This document shows, piece after piece, positions 22,830-34,162 of a DNA stretch of 64,000 bases. Position numbers and translations under genes: made by a program. This stretch comes from Melastoma dodecandrum. Taxonomy: Eukaryota; Streptophyta; Magnoliopsida; Myrtales; Melastomataceae. Under the pieces are notes generated by a model. That model did not search any database and was not told the DNA's origin. It saw only the letters and a list, made by a program, of their open reading frames with translations. Positions within the stretch are counted from its first letter, which is position 1. Each line of letters begins with the position of its first letter. The stretch lies in the NCBI GenBank assembly GCA_029817715.1, contig JARUPY010000087.1, forward strand, positions 806,001-870,000, written 5' to 3'.

Positions 22830-24530
22830 ATGGGATGGGGCGGCATTAACTCGGGACGTGCTGTCATTCCTTCATAAGAATTTGTGGTGCTTATGATCTC
22901 CAGCACTAAGAAGAAGACTCAATCAATGCAGGGAACTTGCCCTGAAAGGAAAGGCACCTTTCAATGCTTTTAGCCCTACGTTGCAAGTAAATGCAAAGGG
23001 ATTATTGACTCAGCTAGAACTGTCTAGATTTCATGAATTCAATTTATCGACCATTCGGCCATATTCGATAAGTTCCTGATCGCCAGTAGGATTTGGGCCA
23101 ACATTTAAGCGTAGTTTGGAGACAGTTCGAGAGTGCCGGTTTTTTGGGATTCAATTTGACGTTTCGATCTTGCTCACGAATGCCATCAAATACTTAATCA
23201 AGCGAATGGGATTGAAAGTGAAGTTATGCGAAGGCTTGGCATCATTTTATCCCAGAAAATTAGCAAGCACATGTTTCTTGGGGCAATATTTAAACCTTGA
23301 ATGATAATGGAGTTGCTCCAAATGTGACATTATCTCTCCATATGCATAAAGATTTTGGTTGGATGGTATGCAGAAGTGAACTCGGATCTGCAAGTAATAA
23401 TCAAGAAAGACTAGATCAAAATCGCAATCTTATAGGATTGAAACATTTGTTAAATGGATTGGTTGTTAGTGTTAAATTAAGCCCACAGAACCTGAAAAAT
23501 TCCCCCCTTGTCAATAAGTGTTGGCAAAAGATGATCAAAGGAACGAAGATTTATGAGTGAGATCGTATCTCTTTCCGCCAAAACTGCATTTACATCTGTC
23601 TAGCATATCTGTGATGAATGCGTGTTATGTGGAATCCTCTGAGTCTTGGGAAATTTAATTCGCGAAAAATGTGGCTGTCGACTAAGAAACCTTCATTTTC
23701 AGACGAGCCTATGTGTGGGTGGGGGTGCCGCTGGGTGCGACTTAATTGTACGAAGATGGGCCATTTGATCATTCTGTATATCATTTTCGTCGACTTCCAA
23801 GTTGAAGCACAATCGGTCTGTTTCCAGAGAGTAATATCATTATCAAAATAAAATAAGACAGGCCATGTACGACGAGATCCTTCGCTACCACAGCCTTTAA
23901 AGGCAGAGTCTTCACTCCTTGTTCGGACTGTTTCATTAGATTCGCATTTAGGAGGACACTGAACTATATGATTTGGTTATCCCTTGTTACTAATGAATTA
24001 CAAATTTCCCATTCAACTAAATTCATTTGATGATTAGAAGAGTTAAGTTATTTTGGTTTCTTAATCACTTCCATTTTGAAACCTTCAAATCCAAAATAAA
24101 AAATTGCACGCCTGTGTTTGTGCCGAAAAGAACAGGTTTGGGCTGACTAAACACATTGGGACTTGTTAGGGAGTAAAACAATGTTTAAAGAAGGTGGTCG
24201 CCAAGTCTTTTAGAAATACAGTGATATGAAGAACGGAAAACTATTGCATTAACAAGAACACTTACTTTCATCTCTGGAGAGCAGTAGCCTTTCGGGGTCT
24301 TTGAATGATTGTCATATGTACAAGAGACTATTACAGAGATTTCTAAAGATTGTCTAGAGATTCTACCCTAAAATTAAGATAAAGACAAACGTGTGTGATT
24401 TGTTGTTAACGGTTATTCTTTATTTTCAATATCCATTTGACAGTTATCTCCAATTTCCGTACGTTTTGATTATGATCTTCACCTGGAAAATCTTATCTAC
24501 AAAATTATCCACAAAGTCAGATTCTCTCTT
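22830..24530. other. spacer without recognisable genes
   Basis: AT-rich sequence upstream of the DUF7722-type gene. Open frames at 23116-23304, 23297-23560 and 23618-23851 show no motif, signal peptide or homology that I recognise. Confidence 0.5.
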
Positions 24531-24539
24531 TTTCTGGAG

Positions 24540-24720
24540 GTTAGATTTTCTCCATCGAGCTCCATCGAGGGAGAATCCTCCATCGAGAATGGATTGGATT
24601 TTCTCCATCGACGGAGAGAATCATCCATCGAGACTGGATTGTATTTTCTCCATCGACGAACACAATCCTCCATCGAGACTAGATTAGATTTTCTCTAGAG
24701 AGAATCCTCCATAGATTTTG
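24540..24720. repeat. 45 bp minisatellite, about 3.5 units
   Basis: Units begin TTTTCTCCATCGACG and end CCATCGAGACTGGATT. Two adjacent full units are 45 bp long, a first unit carries an extra 8 bp, and a last one is partial. CCATCGA recurs throughout. Because 45 is divisible by three, a plus-strand frame stays open across it. Confidence 0.8.
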
Positions 24721-25157
24721 TCTATGGGAGAATGCTCCATCGATACTGATTAGATTCTTCCAGTGACTAAATTAGATTTTCTTTTAGTCAATAGTCGAGA
24801 TTTTACCGATGAGATTTTTGCAGTCGATTGATTTGGCAAATTAGATTTCTCTTGAATCGACTTAACTATTATATTCATCGATTGTGCTCTACTCAAATCA
24901 CAATCGACGGCTTAAAATTATCTCGTATAAATAACTGGAATGTCGGAGAATGACAAATTAGGTCTGGCATTATCTGTAACATTCGACGAGATGTGGTCGT
25001 AAGCGAGGGGCCACTTTCATAACATAGTGAATGCCATGGTCGGCATGAAAAGCATTTATGTTGACATGGTTTTGATTAAAGCTTACATAAGCTAACTTCC
25101 ATCGAGTGAATGCATGCGGGAGAGCGTATAGTTTGATGTGAAATTAATTTTGCACTT

Positions 25158-27610
25158 TGTTACCCCAAAATTTTCCACCTCATCAACATTTCCTTTAAAA
25201 TTGAAATCACACTCAAATTATCTAAGATTTTGGTAATTCATCATAAATCACCTTGATTGAGAAAAATTTTCAATCTCCTCGATCACTCCAAAAAAACTAT
25301 CACATTCCCCATTAAAAAATATCTTACCTTCTTTGTCCTATCAGAGGATGAACCTAAACACAATCCCCTACTCCATCGTTCCCCATTAGACATTCTATTT
25401 CCTTAGACAGCAAAGTCTCCAAAAAGAAACAATCAATCAGACAATCAGACATGTAGAAGAAATTCATCAAGATCTCTCAGGTCCTTCTCCTATGTTAAAA
25501 AAAGCCTCCCCATTCCCCTTCAGACAATTATCAGATAATCAGGACAATCCGACGTCCCGCTCCTTCGAGACGCTCCACCCCCTCTGGGAATCGGAGGCCA
25601 ACTTCTCCTTCCTATACATGAGTGCCGAGGGCCAATTCCTCCCGACGTACACACAGAAACCGGAGCCAAGGACTCCCCCTTCTCCAGTGTTGATGAGCCA
25701 AAGCCTCCAGACCAGTCGACCAGCCGACACCCTTCTCTCTGACGACACCGCCTCCTGCTACAGCCACAACCCAAGCATGGTGCTCCAAGGCAGCCTTCTA
25801 ACTCGGCGTCCCTCTTCCTCCCCGGGCAATCCCGGGGCGAGGCAACCCCTCGGTTAGTTTTCAGTCTTTTTTAACTCATAATCATGTAGCCACTCTTTTA
25901 CCTTAGAGCATGGCTGACCATCTTTTGTATTTTTTTAACTCATTGCATGTGACATGTGAACGTGAAACCGAGCCCCGACGAAGTAAGTTAACCTCAGCCA
26001 GAATCCAGGGAAAGTATTCGATGGGTGATAACTTTCTCGTCCGGTGTCGGATTGGTGCAAAATCAGATGGTGTCTCTTTCTTACTTGATTATGCATCTTT
26101 TCCTAGTTATTTGAGGTTGTTTGTAGTCTCGTATACGGAAAAACTGTGCTTGGGAGCATCAGAGAACCTTCGGGTTTCCCAATTTCGCCGTCTCCCAGCA
26201 TTGCAGGCTGAAAAGGGGTCCATTTCTAAGGGGTTATGCTTATCGGCTGATCCCGACTTCTCATATCAAATGATTCCCAATGGGTGACGGTCTTGAAAAA
26301 GTTTTTATTTCATGAGGACCGAGATAGGACCCCGGAAGCTAAGGGCGTGCGTGCAGTTTGCGGCTAGCCTGCATACTGTAGTTCCACTTACAAGGGGATG
26401 TCCAGAGATCCGACCGTTGGATCGTCTACAAATTTTTAGACATAAAATAGACTGAGAGACGGGTTACATGAATGTAAATTTTGATCGTTGAAGTTTCTCG
26501 TAGATTCGAATACGAATCGATGAACATAACACATACGGGGTTGTAATTTCTATACGTCGCAGTCCTATTCTTGATGAGATCCCAATTGATCTCACCGTTA
26601 GAGCACTACCAAACTTGACAGACATGTTTGTCATTTGAAATGATCATTTAGACGTATTGTGCGTATTTTTATTTTATACACACGTTCCTTTTTTCTATTT
26701 TTCTTTGAGGTATTAATTCGTAGTAAATAAAGAAGTCTGTGTGAATGTCCTACTTTATGATTCCATAAGTCGAGATCCCGCCACTCAATTAATATGTCAT
26801 CTTAATGATTTATTAGATTTTTATTCTTTTGATAGCATATCCCACTTTTTCTTGTTTCCGTTGCATGAAAATCGGACTTTGTTTCAATGATTCGATAAGA
26901 CGGATCTTGAAGATGAAGTCCAAGATTGGAGGCGCATGAGGAGAACATGGAGGTACGTCACCAAAATGGCCCTAACTGATGAAGCCATAGCCGATGACAT
27001 GCCATCCCGGTGGGCCTCAGGTACATGAGGGAGGTGCGGGTCTCCCGATTTTCTTTATTTCCACATGTAACGGCCCGTGGGCCCAAGTGCATAGGCCCAC
27101 GGTCACCATCCTTTCCCGCCCCCATTGATCTCAATAATTGTCTGTGCTTGTCCGCATGCCTTAAGCCCATAAGTTTATTGTCGCATGTTGTTTACTACCA
27201 ACAAATAAGAGTTCGGGCCCAAAAGCCCGAATTGGGTCCAACGCCCATAAAATATTGATATGAGTTCGGAGTCATGCCCTGATCGGGTCCAATGCTCGTA
27301 AACAGAAATATTTTGAGAGCAACGACACCGTATGTGTGTGTATGGGTTAGTAAATAGGAATCTCCCAACTAACGGTTTTTCCGACTTGAACCGCTTCTAT
27401 AAATAAGTCGGTGGCGACTCCGCACAGTTTACCAAGGCTAAACAATAACATATTTTCAACGGAGCCATCATGGATGGGTGAAGGCGACGCGAGCCGCTTC
27501 CAATTTCTTTCGAAAGTTCCTTCTTCGAATCATGCTCCGTCTTTCGCCCGCCGCCTCATAGGAAAACGGAGACGGTCGGCGAGGGCCCGAGTAGGCCTAG
27601 TTAGGATCTT
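25158..27610 (+). repeat. truncated Tat/LARD-like LTR
   Basis: The last ~600 bp (about 27000-27610) match the 3' part of the LTRs at 50407-54364 and 59815-63787, including GCCCAAGTGCATAGGCCCAC, GGGTCCAACGCCCATAAAA and AAGTCGGTGGCGACTCC. The left end TGTTACCCCAAAATTTTCC resembles their start. The match stops near 27610, short of the expected LTR end, and no primer site, tract or target duplication is seen. The middle (25.4-26.9 kb) is poorly conserved, so the left border is tentative. Confidence 0.6.
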
Positions 27611-27630
27611 CCTAAATTGTAAAGAGATCT

Positions 27631-27744
27631 TCCATCTTGTGGTCATGTTCCTCTACGCTGATTCCTCAACATCACCTCTTGGATTATGAGAGGTGTGGGT
27701 CTCACATAGTATGTGTAAAGAGAGCAACATGACCACAAGATGGA
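27631..27744. repeat. nested inverted repeat (hairpin)
   Basis: A 19 bp arm at 27631-27649 is perfectly inverted at 27726-27744 (AACATGACCACAAGATGGA). Between them a second perfect dyad, CACCTCT/AGAGGTG, sits around TGGATTATG at about 27674-27696. The structure lies where the LTR homology to the left ends. Confidence 0.7.
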
Positions 27745-28440
27745 TATTCAGCGTAGCGGGCCGGTCACGAGGGACGCAGTGCCTAGAGGACATCGTTATA
27801 TTCCTATCCAAGGACTGTTCCGCAGGATTTACAATAACGGTATTTTCGTACTTTATAAATGACGTTGTTAATATTATGTTCATACATTGGGAAAATCTTT
27901 GGTGTTTCTTAGGGCGAGTTTCGTAAAGCCTCTTTTTTTTCACACTCCTGTTATAGGATAAATTTTTTTTTAAAGTTTTTCAAAGTTTCGTGATGTGTAT
28001 AACATCTTTCACTTTTTGCCGTCTAACGAGTTTCATAAAGTTTGTCATATTTTGTAATTCGCAGTTTTTGGGCACTAAGCTTTGAAGTGAGTATCATAAA
28101 GTTGGTTATAGTTTCGGAATACAAAAAACATTCTCGTACACTTAACGAATTGTTTCGTGATGAATATTATGTAGTCTTGTGCTCCAGCATTGTGTTCCAC
28201 AAATTATAAGACCGCCGGTGAAGAATAGTTCGTCTGGATCATGATTAAAAGTATTTTGATTGATGTAAGTACTCAATTTTAGTCCGCGGAATAAGATTTT
28301 TTTTTTAATTCTTTCTCCAAATCTTTACTTCATCTGATCGATCTAACAATAACCTTTAACCATTTCTTTCAATTGCTCATCGTACTATAATAATAAGCAG
28401 GAAACAATTCGAAGAACTCAAAACATATTAATAGCAAATG
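27745..28440. other. spacer downstream of the STP gene
   Basis: AT-rich sequence with homopolymer runs. It should contain the STP 3' UTR and polyadenylation region, but no single signal stands out. Confidence 0.5.
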
Positions 28441-28461
28441 CATGGAAGTAATTTATAAGAA

Positions 28462-30006
28462 TCACGGTGATAACCCCGACGATGAGGGAGCAATGAAATC
28501 GTCCTCCCCGACGAACCTCTGCCAATACCAGTGCTTCTTCCATACCATGCCCATCTCTTCGATTGGGATGCCCTTGGTCTCCGGGACGAACATGTACACA
28601 AAGATGGACATGACGAGCACGAATCCTCCGAAGAAGAGGAACAACCCGAACTTGAGGTGGCAGAGCATTGTCAGGAACACCTGGGCAACGATAAAGGTGA
28701 AGAACATGTTGACTGAGACGTTAATGCTCTGCCCGGCAGATCGGATCTCCAGAGGGAAGATCTCGGATGGCACGAGCCATCCCAATGGTCCCCATGACCA
28801 CGCGAAGGCAGAGACATAGATGCAGATGAAGGTGACTACGACTATGGCATACCACTTGGGCAGCTCACCCGGGTTTCCTTCCACTCCGAACTTGGCTCCG
28901 ATGCAGGCGGCCACCACAACTTGGCAGATGAACATTTGGGTGCCTCCCTCCAGGAAGAGGAACCTTCGGCCCCACTTATCAACACCATAGATCGATACAA
29001 AGGTGGCGAGTACATTGACAAATCCCGTGATCACGGCAGACATGAGTGACGCGTCCATGCCAAAACCTATGGTGTTGAATAAGACGGGTGCGTAGAACAT
29101 GATGACGTTGATCCCGGTGAATTGCTGAAAGAAAGGAATCAATGTGGTGATGCAGAGATGAGGCCTGTACTTCCTCTGAAGGATGGTCTTCCACGGGTGC
29201 TCCACTTGCTTTGACGCCTCGCTGGCCGCAACGATGTCGTTGAACTCTGCATCCACATTGTCAATTCCACGGATCTTTTTGAGCTTCTCCTTGGCCTCAT
29301 CAATCAACCCACGCTCGATCATGGAGTTGGGGGTGTCAGGTAGGATCAAGGCACCAATCATGATGATCACGGCCGGGACCATCGCGCCTCCCAAGCTGAG
29401 ACGCCATCCCCAGCCACCCTCAATCTTGGCAAAGAAGTAGTTAAGCACATTGGCGATGAGAATGCCGATGGTGATGGAGAGCTGGAACCCAATGTTGAGT
29501 GCTCCCCTGTATTTGTAAGGCGCCATCTCTGAAAGATAGAGCGGAACAGACTGATTGGCGAAACCAATGCCAAAACCAAGGAAGATACGACCGACGATCA
29601 ACATCCAAACTGCATCAGCAAACGCGTTCAACAATGCTCCCGCACAGAAGAGGAGACCGCCGAAAAGCATGGACAACCTCCTTCCGAACTTCCTGGTGAT
29701 GGTGGCGGCAACAAGGGAGGCAGCAAGAGCAGCCACGTAGAGAGAGGATGTGAAGAGGGTGAGGGTCTCGCTGTCGTACTGGCAGTACTCATTGTTTGAC
29801 TTGTTCTCCTGCTGTGTCTTGTAAACGGAAGGGAAGAACTCCTGGAGGAAGGACGGCATAGACGTGACACCCCCAGAGATACCAATATCGTAACCGAAGA
29901 TGAGACCGCCCATTGCCGCGATGATGCAGGTCATGAGGACGAACCCGGTGAGGTTACCGGGGTAATCCCCCTTGACATCTGACACTAAACCTCCCACGGC
30001 CGGCAT
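28462..30006 (-). CDS. STP: sugar transport protein (STP family hexose/H+ symporter)
   Basis: 514 codons, full family length, single exon. The major facilitator fold has [17 protein letters not shown] at residues 33-49 (Asp40 is the proton-coupling position), RKFGRR at 105-110, Arg140 in [18 protein letters not shown] at 175, [12 protein letters not shown] at 222-233, the sugar-binding [10 protein letters not shown] at 291-300, VDKWGRR at 342-348 and VPETKG at 474-479. Cys75 and Cys449 match the lid disulfide known in STP10. The protein would import glucose and related hexoses from the apoplast across the plasma membrane. It resembles the STP1/STP10 type. Most STP genes have introns, so the uninterrupted frame is unusual. 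A duplicated 70 bp segment lies in the leader. Confidence 0.93.
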   Translation of the reverse strand: MPAVGGLVSDVKGDYPGNLTGFVLMTCIIAAMGGLIFGYDIGISGGVTSMPSFLQEFFPSVYKTQQENKSNNEYCQYDSETLTLFTSSLYVAALAASLVAATITRKFGRRLSMLFGGLLFCAGALLNAFADAVWMLIVGRIFLGFGIGFANQSVPLYLSEMAPYKYRGALNIGFQLSITIGILIANVLNYFFAKIEGGWGWRLSLGGAMVPAVIIMIGALILPDTPNSMIERGLIDEAKEKLKKIRGIDNVDAEFNDIVAASEASKQVEHPWKTILQRKYRPHLCITTLIPFFQQFTGINVIMFYAPVLFNTIGFGMDASLMSAVITGFVNVLATFVSIYGVDKWGRRFLFLEGGTQMFICQVVVAACIGAKFGVEGNPGELPKWYAIVVVTFICIYVSAFAWSWGPLGWLVPSEIFPLEIRSAGQSINVSVNMFFTFIVAQVFLTMLCHLKFGLFLFFGGFVLVMSIFVYMFVPETKGIPIEEMGMVWKKHWYWQRFVGEDDFIAPSSSGLSP

Positions 30007-30053
30007 TTTTCGACGAACTGGCAGGCGCTGCTATTACTCACGTGTTGGATGAA

Positions 30054-30193
30054 ATGATCAGGATTGATGGATACCGAATTACTTATAGCGAGAGTTTTAA
30101 TAGCTAATGATAGCAAAACTCGTATGATCAGGATTGATGGATACCGAATTACTTATAGCGAGAGTTTTAATAGCTAATGATAGCAAAACTCGT
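30054..30193. repeat. perfect 70 bp tandem duplication in the STP leader
   Basis: Bases 30054-30123 (ATGATCAGGATTGATGG... to ...AAAACTCGT) are repeated exactly at 30124-30193. A shorter repeat, CGTGTTGGATGAA, flanks the pair. It lies 48-187 bp upstream of the STP start codon, downstream of the likely TATA box, so it doubles part of the 5' UTR and adds no ATG on the gene strand. Perfect identity points to a very recent event or an assembly artefact. Confidence 0.95.
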
Positions 30194-30255
30194 GTTGGAT
30201 GAAAAACTAGATGAGCACCAAAAGGTTTGGATAAAGATTGAACTGTACTTCTCAT

Positions 30256-30267
30256 CGGTTTATAAAG
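30256..30267 (-). promoter_or_regulatory. probable TATA box of the STP gene
   Basis: The minus strand reads CTTTATAAACC about 250 bp before the start codon. A second weaker candidate, CTATAAG, occurs in each 70 bp repeat closer to the gene. Confidence 0.5.
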
Positions 30268-30269
30268 TT

Positions 30270-30970
30270 CTGGCACTGGCTGGTGGCCGTAACAATTAAG
30301 TCACAAAATATCTTCAAAACTGATTTTTATTTGATTTTACCGAATATTGTCCGTCTGTCTGTCGTCTGTTGATAAAACCACCGTCTGCAACAACAAATCC
30401 TCTTTATGGGAAACAATATTAGCTAACACTTATCTCACATTAAATTAAAACTACTCTGGTGTTATTGCGAAAACGTGCAACCCGAATACAAAGAACATTG
30501 TCAAACAAACATCACCACATCATATGCATTTAACAAAACGCCTTCGAAAGAGTTTCTCAGCAATCTCTTTATCTCAGCCGCCTTCAACGCCACGGTCACG
30601 TAAGCCCAGTCCGCCACTCTTGCCGTGAACTCGAAGTATGCCTTTATCTCCAAATACCATTCTCATCAACGAATAATTAATGTAATTGTTTTCTTTCACT
30701 GATAGATACATACATGTACGCCTAACATTGTACGCCTAGATAATGGATCTTTATTGTACTGGGTGTTATAATCTCCGGGACAAGTTCGTCGCACAAGTGA
30801 ATAAATTCAGAGCAGAGATGTGAAAAGAAACTTGGGAGAAAGAACCAAAAATTTTCTTATTTCCCGGATATAAATAAGATGTAACACATGAAAAACAAGT
30901 GGGAGAAAGAAATCAATCCTATTTCTACTCTTAGCCAAAGTGAAGTAAAAAAGCAAATCTTCTACGACCA
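30270..30970. other. spacer between STP and the A20/AN1 gene
   Basis: AT-rich sequence that should hold the STP promoter (right to left) and the end of the A20/AN1 transcript. No open frame with recognisable content was found. Confidence 0.5.
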
Positions 30971-30977
30971 CTTTTCA

Positions 30978-31466
30978 TCACAGACGAAATCCCAGCTTGT
31001 CGCTCTTGATGACCTGATTTTGCTCGACCAAGGCACGCCGACCAATTCTCTTAAAGTTCACACTGCAGGCGTGGTCTTCCGGGTGACGATGGCTTCCACA
31101 AAACACGTCCTCACAGTGTTGACAGGTGAATCCAAGCAGCCCAGTGCGTTTCTTGCAAACAGTGCATCTCGAGGGTGCCTTGGTCATAGACAACTTTGGG
31201 AGATGGCTCATCTGAGACCGCAGGTCTTGGATCAGGGAGGCTACCGTGTCGCTTGGTATCGGAAGTGTTTGGGCTCGATTGGCTTCCTCCTTAGGCTCTT
31301 CTTCCGTTTTTCTTTCGACCGCAGAAATTCTGGCACTCATCATCGATATATTTCCCTAGAGATAGTCCTCGTAGCATCTTGAACAAAGACCATGGTTCTC
31401 TTCACCGCCGTAGAAGTCGCACCCATTAGTGCAAAGTCCCGTGGTCTTCTTCTCCGAATCACTCAT
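30978..31466 (-). pseudogene. A20/AN1 stress-associated protein (SAP) with an in-frame UAG
   Basis: From ATG at 31464-31466 the first 36 codons form an A20 finger with cysteines 12, 16, 28 and 31 (CTNGCDFYGGEENHGLCSRC) and end in YEDYL; codon 37 is TAG (31356-31358). The same frame continues to an AN1 finger with the full set of ligands (CTVCKKRTGLLGFTCQHC, EDVFCGSHRHPEDHAC) and ends DKLGFRL. Intact relatives have a lysine-type codon at this place, so one substitution explains the stop. SAPs bind ubiquitin through A20 and modulate stress responses. A downstream ATG could give an AN1-only 121-residue protein. The gene is intronless, as is usual for SAPs. Confidence 0.85.
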
Positions 31467-31528
31467 CTTCTTCGATATGTTGGCAACCTGGCTCGGTGGA
31501 TGTGCGTATGAGTCATATAGTACATCTA

Positions 31529-31542
31529 CATATTTATATAGG
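31529..31542 (-). promoter_or_regulatory. TATA box of the A20/AN1 gene
   Basis: The minus strand reads CCTATATAAATATG about 65 bp before the start codon, so the promoter is preserved although the frame is interrupted. Confidence 0.65.
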
Positions 31543-31549
31543 TAGAGGA

Positions 31550-32470
31550 GTATAAGGTAATCATGACCATTGGATATGACATTAGATTTTTCAGGATAAC
31601 AGATATTGCCCAGATAACGAAATATATTATGTGAAGATTGTTTATTTAATCAAACATGGACAAGAATAAGATCAAAACTTAAAAGACCCCCGATAATCCA
31701 AAAACCAAATGTTCTCATGATTTAACTAGAGAACTGCTCTTTCATAACATTTGCTAAAGATAGAGAGATTGTCTGTTACACTAAGAGATGGTGAATTATT
31801 GTAATGACATGTTTAGCCTTTTTATAACTAAAAGAATTCAGCAGCGGAATGTTAGGTTTCTGTAGGTTATAAAACCCTTGTACACAGCAGATCCCAAAGT
31901 GACATGCTTGATGAGAGAATGACCAGCTAAAGTGTCATCTAGAAGGTTATGTAGTCCTAATAAGGTTTTTGCAGTAGCAGAAGGTTGATGTAGAAGATTG
32001 ATGCTAAGGTAAATGATACATGTTCTTCGATATAAGGGTTAAAGGAAGTATGAGGGACTTGTTTATTGATTGAATAAATGATCGACATGTCTTGGCATGT
32101 TTGGGGAAATAAACAATAATGTCACTGTTTAGAAATCAAGGTGTTCTGGGATGTCTGATATTGGGTTAGGCGTCTGTTTTCCATTAGATGAAGGGGGTCG
32201 AGGAGTCTATCGGGTTTCAACTCCGTCTCTATCTTCTAGCTTGCACTATCACCTCAGGCCTGCTTCGCACATGTCTTTCTCAAGCGGGGTGAGATCTTCG
32301 TCTTCGTCACATCTCTCGTCATCGTCCCACCTAGTTGGAATGATCGAGTGCCATAGTCGGGGGTGGTTAGTTATATGATACCAGGAATTCATATGTCGCT
32401 TCGCCTATGGGTCTGACATTTGGATCTCCGAGTGCATACCTCTTCTTGAGTGCATACCTTTGACTTATTT
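31550..32470. other. spacer without recognisable genes
   Basis: AT-rich sequence upstream of the A20/AN1 gene. A 75-codon frame at 32151-32378 is serine-rich low-complexity coding and unsupported. Confidence 0.5.
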
Positions 32471-32473
32471 TAC

Positions 32474-32620
32474 TAATGCGAGTTGGATCGAACAAGGCCA
32501 TGTCGTGATCAAGTCGAGAGGAGCACTCGAGACGGGGAGTACCTTCACGGTGTTGAAGTGGTCGAGTTGATTCATTATCTGGAGATGACAGGAGTTTGTC
32601 TCATAACGTCCGGAGTTTTC
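32474..32620 (+). repeat. 5' LTR fragment of the deleted gypsy element
   Basis: Starts TAATGCGAGTTGGATCG and aligns with 37171 onward for about 130 bp before diverging. It is joined, without primer site or gag, to pol sequence at about 32690. Confidence 0.7.
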
Positions 32621-32689
32621 ACGACCTACTCCCAAGGCAACTCATGACGTCCCAAGTTTTCACGGCCTAGCGTCGTTCTATCAGATATT

Positions 32690-34162
32690 TATCAAGTACT
32701 TCAATTCGATTGCAACCCCAATGCCAGAATGTTTGAAGGGGACGTCCTTCGAGTAGACTCTTACGGCTCAATCTAGCTTTTAGTTGCTCAAGAGTAGTTT
32801 ATGCGAGGTGCCCATATTAGCACTCCCTAACTTCGTGAAGGTGTTCGAAGTCGAGTGTGATGCCTCAGGAGTTGGCCAGTCTCATACTTCAATGAAAAGT
32901 TCAATGGATCTTGACTGAATTTTTCGACTACAATATGGAGTTTTATGGCATTATACGTACACTCGAGGCATGGAGTCAATATCTCATGCCCAAGGAGTTT
33001 GTTCTACATACTCATCATAAGTCCTTGAAGCATATTAATGGGCAGGTAAAACTTAATCGACAACATGCAAAGTGGGTGAAATTTCACCAATCATTCACTT
33101 TCTTCTTGAAGTATAAGTCGAGAGTGAATAACGTCGTAGCAGACGCATTGTCAAGAAAGTCAACTCTTATGGCCTAGATGGAATAAAAGTTGATTGGATT
33201 TAAGACGTTGAAAGAACTATGCTCGAGTGATGCAGACTTTGGAGAGGTGTATAAGGGATGTCTCGAGAAGCCTAGTGAGCATTATCATTTGTCCAACGGA
33301 TATCTATTTCGAGGAGTTAAGTTATGCATTCCTGGGAGCATCTTATTCGAGAAGCGCAAGGAGGAGGACTCGCTGGACACTTGGGAGTTGGGAAAACTCT
33401 TGAGATGCTTCAGGAACATTTCTAGTGCCCTCGATTTGCTAAAGGCGTATACAAGTTAGTTCGACGTTGCGCAACCTGTCAACGCGCAAAGATTCACGTC
33501 TAGTATCCCCAAGGTCTCTACACACCATTATCTGTAGCCGAACAACCATGGGAACATGTGAGTATGGACTTCATCCTTGGATTACCCTGAACGCAATGAC
33601 ATAAGGACTTAATCATGGTTGTTATGCACCGGTTCTCGAAGATGGCTCACTTTATTGCTTAGGGAAAACGAATGATGCTTCTCACGTGGTAGGCCTTTTA
33701 TTTTCGGGAGATCGTTCGACTACGTGGGGTCCCATCGTTGATAGTGTATGATTGAGATGCCAAGTTCTTGAGCTGCTTCTTGAAGACACTTTGGCACTTC
33801 CACGAGCTGAGTTCGCTTATAATCGAGCTCCTCATTTGGCAATTCGAGCTACACCGTTCAAAGTGGGGTATGGTGTTAAGCCGAGGATTCCCGTCGAGCT
33901 ACTGTCAATGCCTAGTCAGGGTATTCCCAAGAAGGATGCGAGTAGACGAGATGAAGAGATGTTAAAGTTCCATGCGAAGATTCGAACCTTTATAGAGCAG
34001 CAGAATGAGGAATATCAATCTAAGGCAAATTGGAGTCGAAAGGAGCGAGTATTCCAACAAGGAGATCTTGTTTTGGTTCACTTACGAAAGGACAGGTTTC
34101 CAGCAAGGAGGAATAATAAGCATATGCTCAGGGCTAATGTTCCTTTTTGAGTAATTAAGAGG
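32690..34162 (+). pseudogene. gypsy pol remnant: RT end, RNase H, integrase
   Basis: About 32800 reads [20 protein letters not shown], the reverse transcriptase/RNase H boundary. Frame 32911-33177 gives the RNase H part (LMPKEFVLHTHHKSLKHING, VADALSRKS). Frame 33190-33459 has IPGSILFEKR before the integrase zinc region, whose CQR-type half follows with stops. Frame 33752-34150 holds the late integrase (FAYNRAPHLAIRATPFKVGY, LVHLRKDRFPARRN). Several frameshifts and stops make it non-functional. The protein is a relative of the gypsy element at 3111-21236. Confidence 0.8.

Noticed and set aside
25492..25857. 121-codon plus-strand frame
   Set aside because: Low-complexity serine/proline content within a probable LTR; no domain or start context.
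28979..29885. Several 60-85-codon frames within the STP gene on both strands
   Set aside because: Shadow frames of a conserved 514-codon gene.
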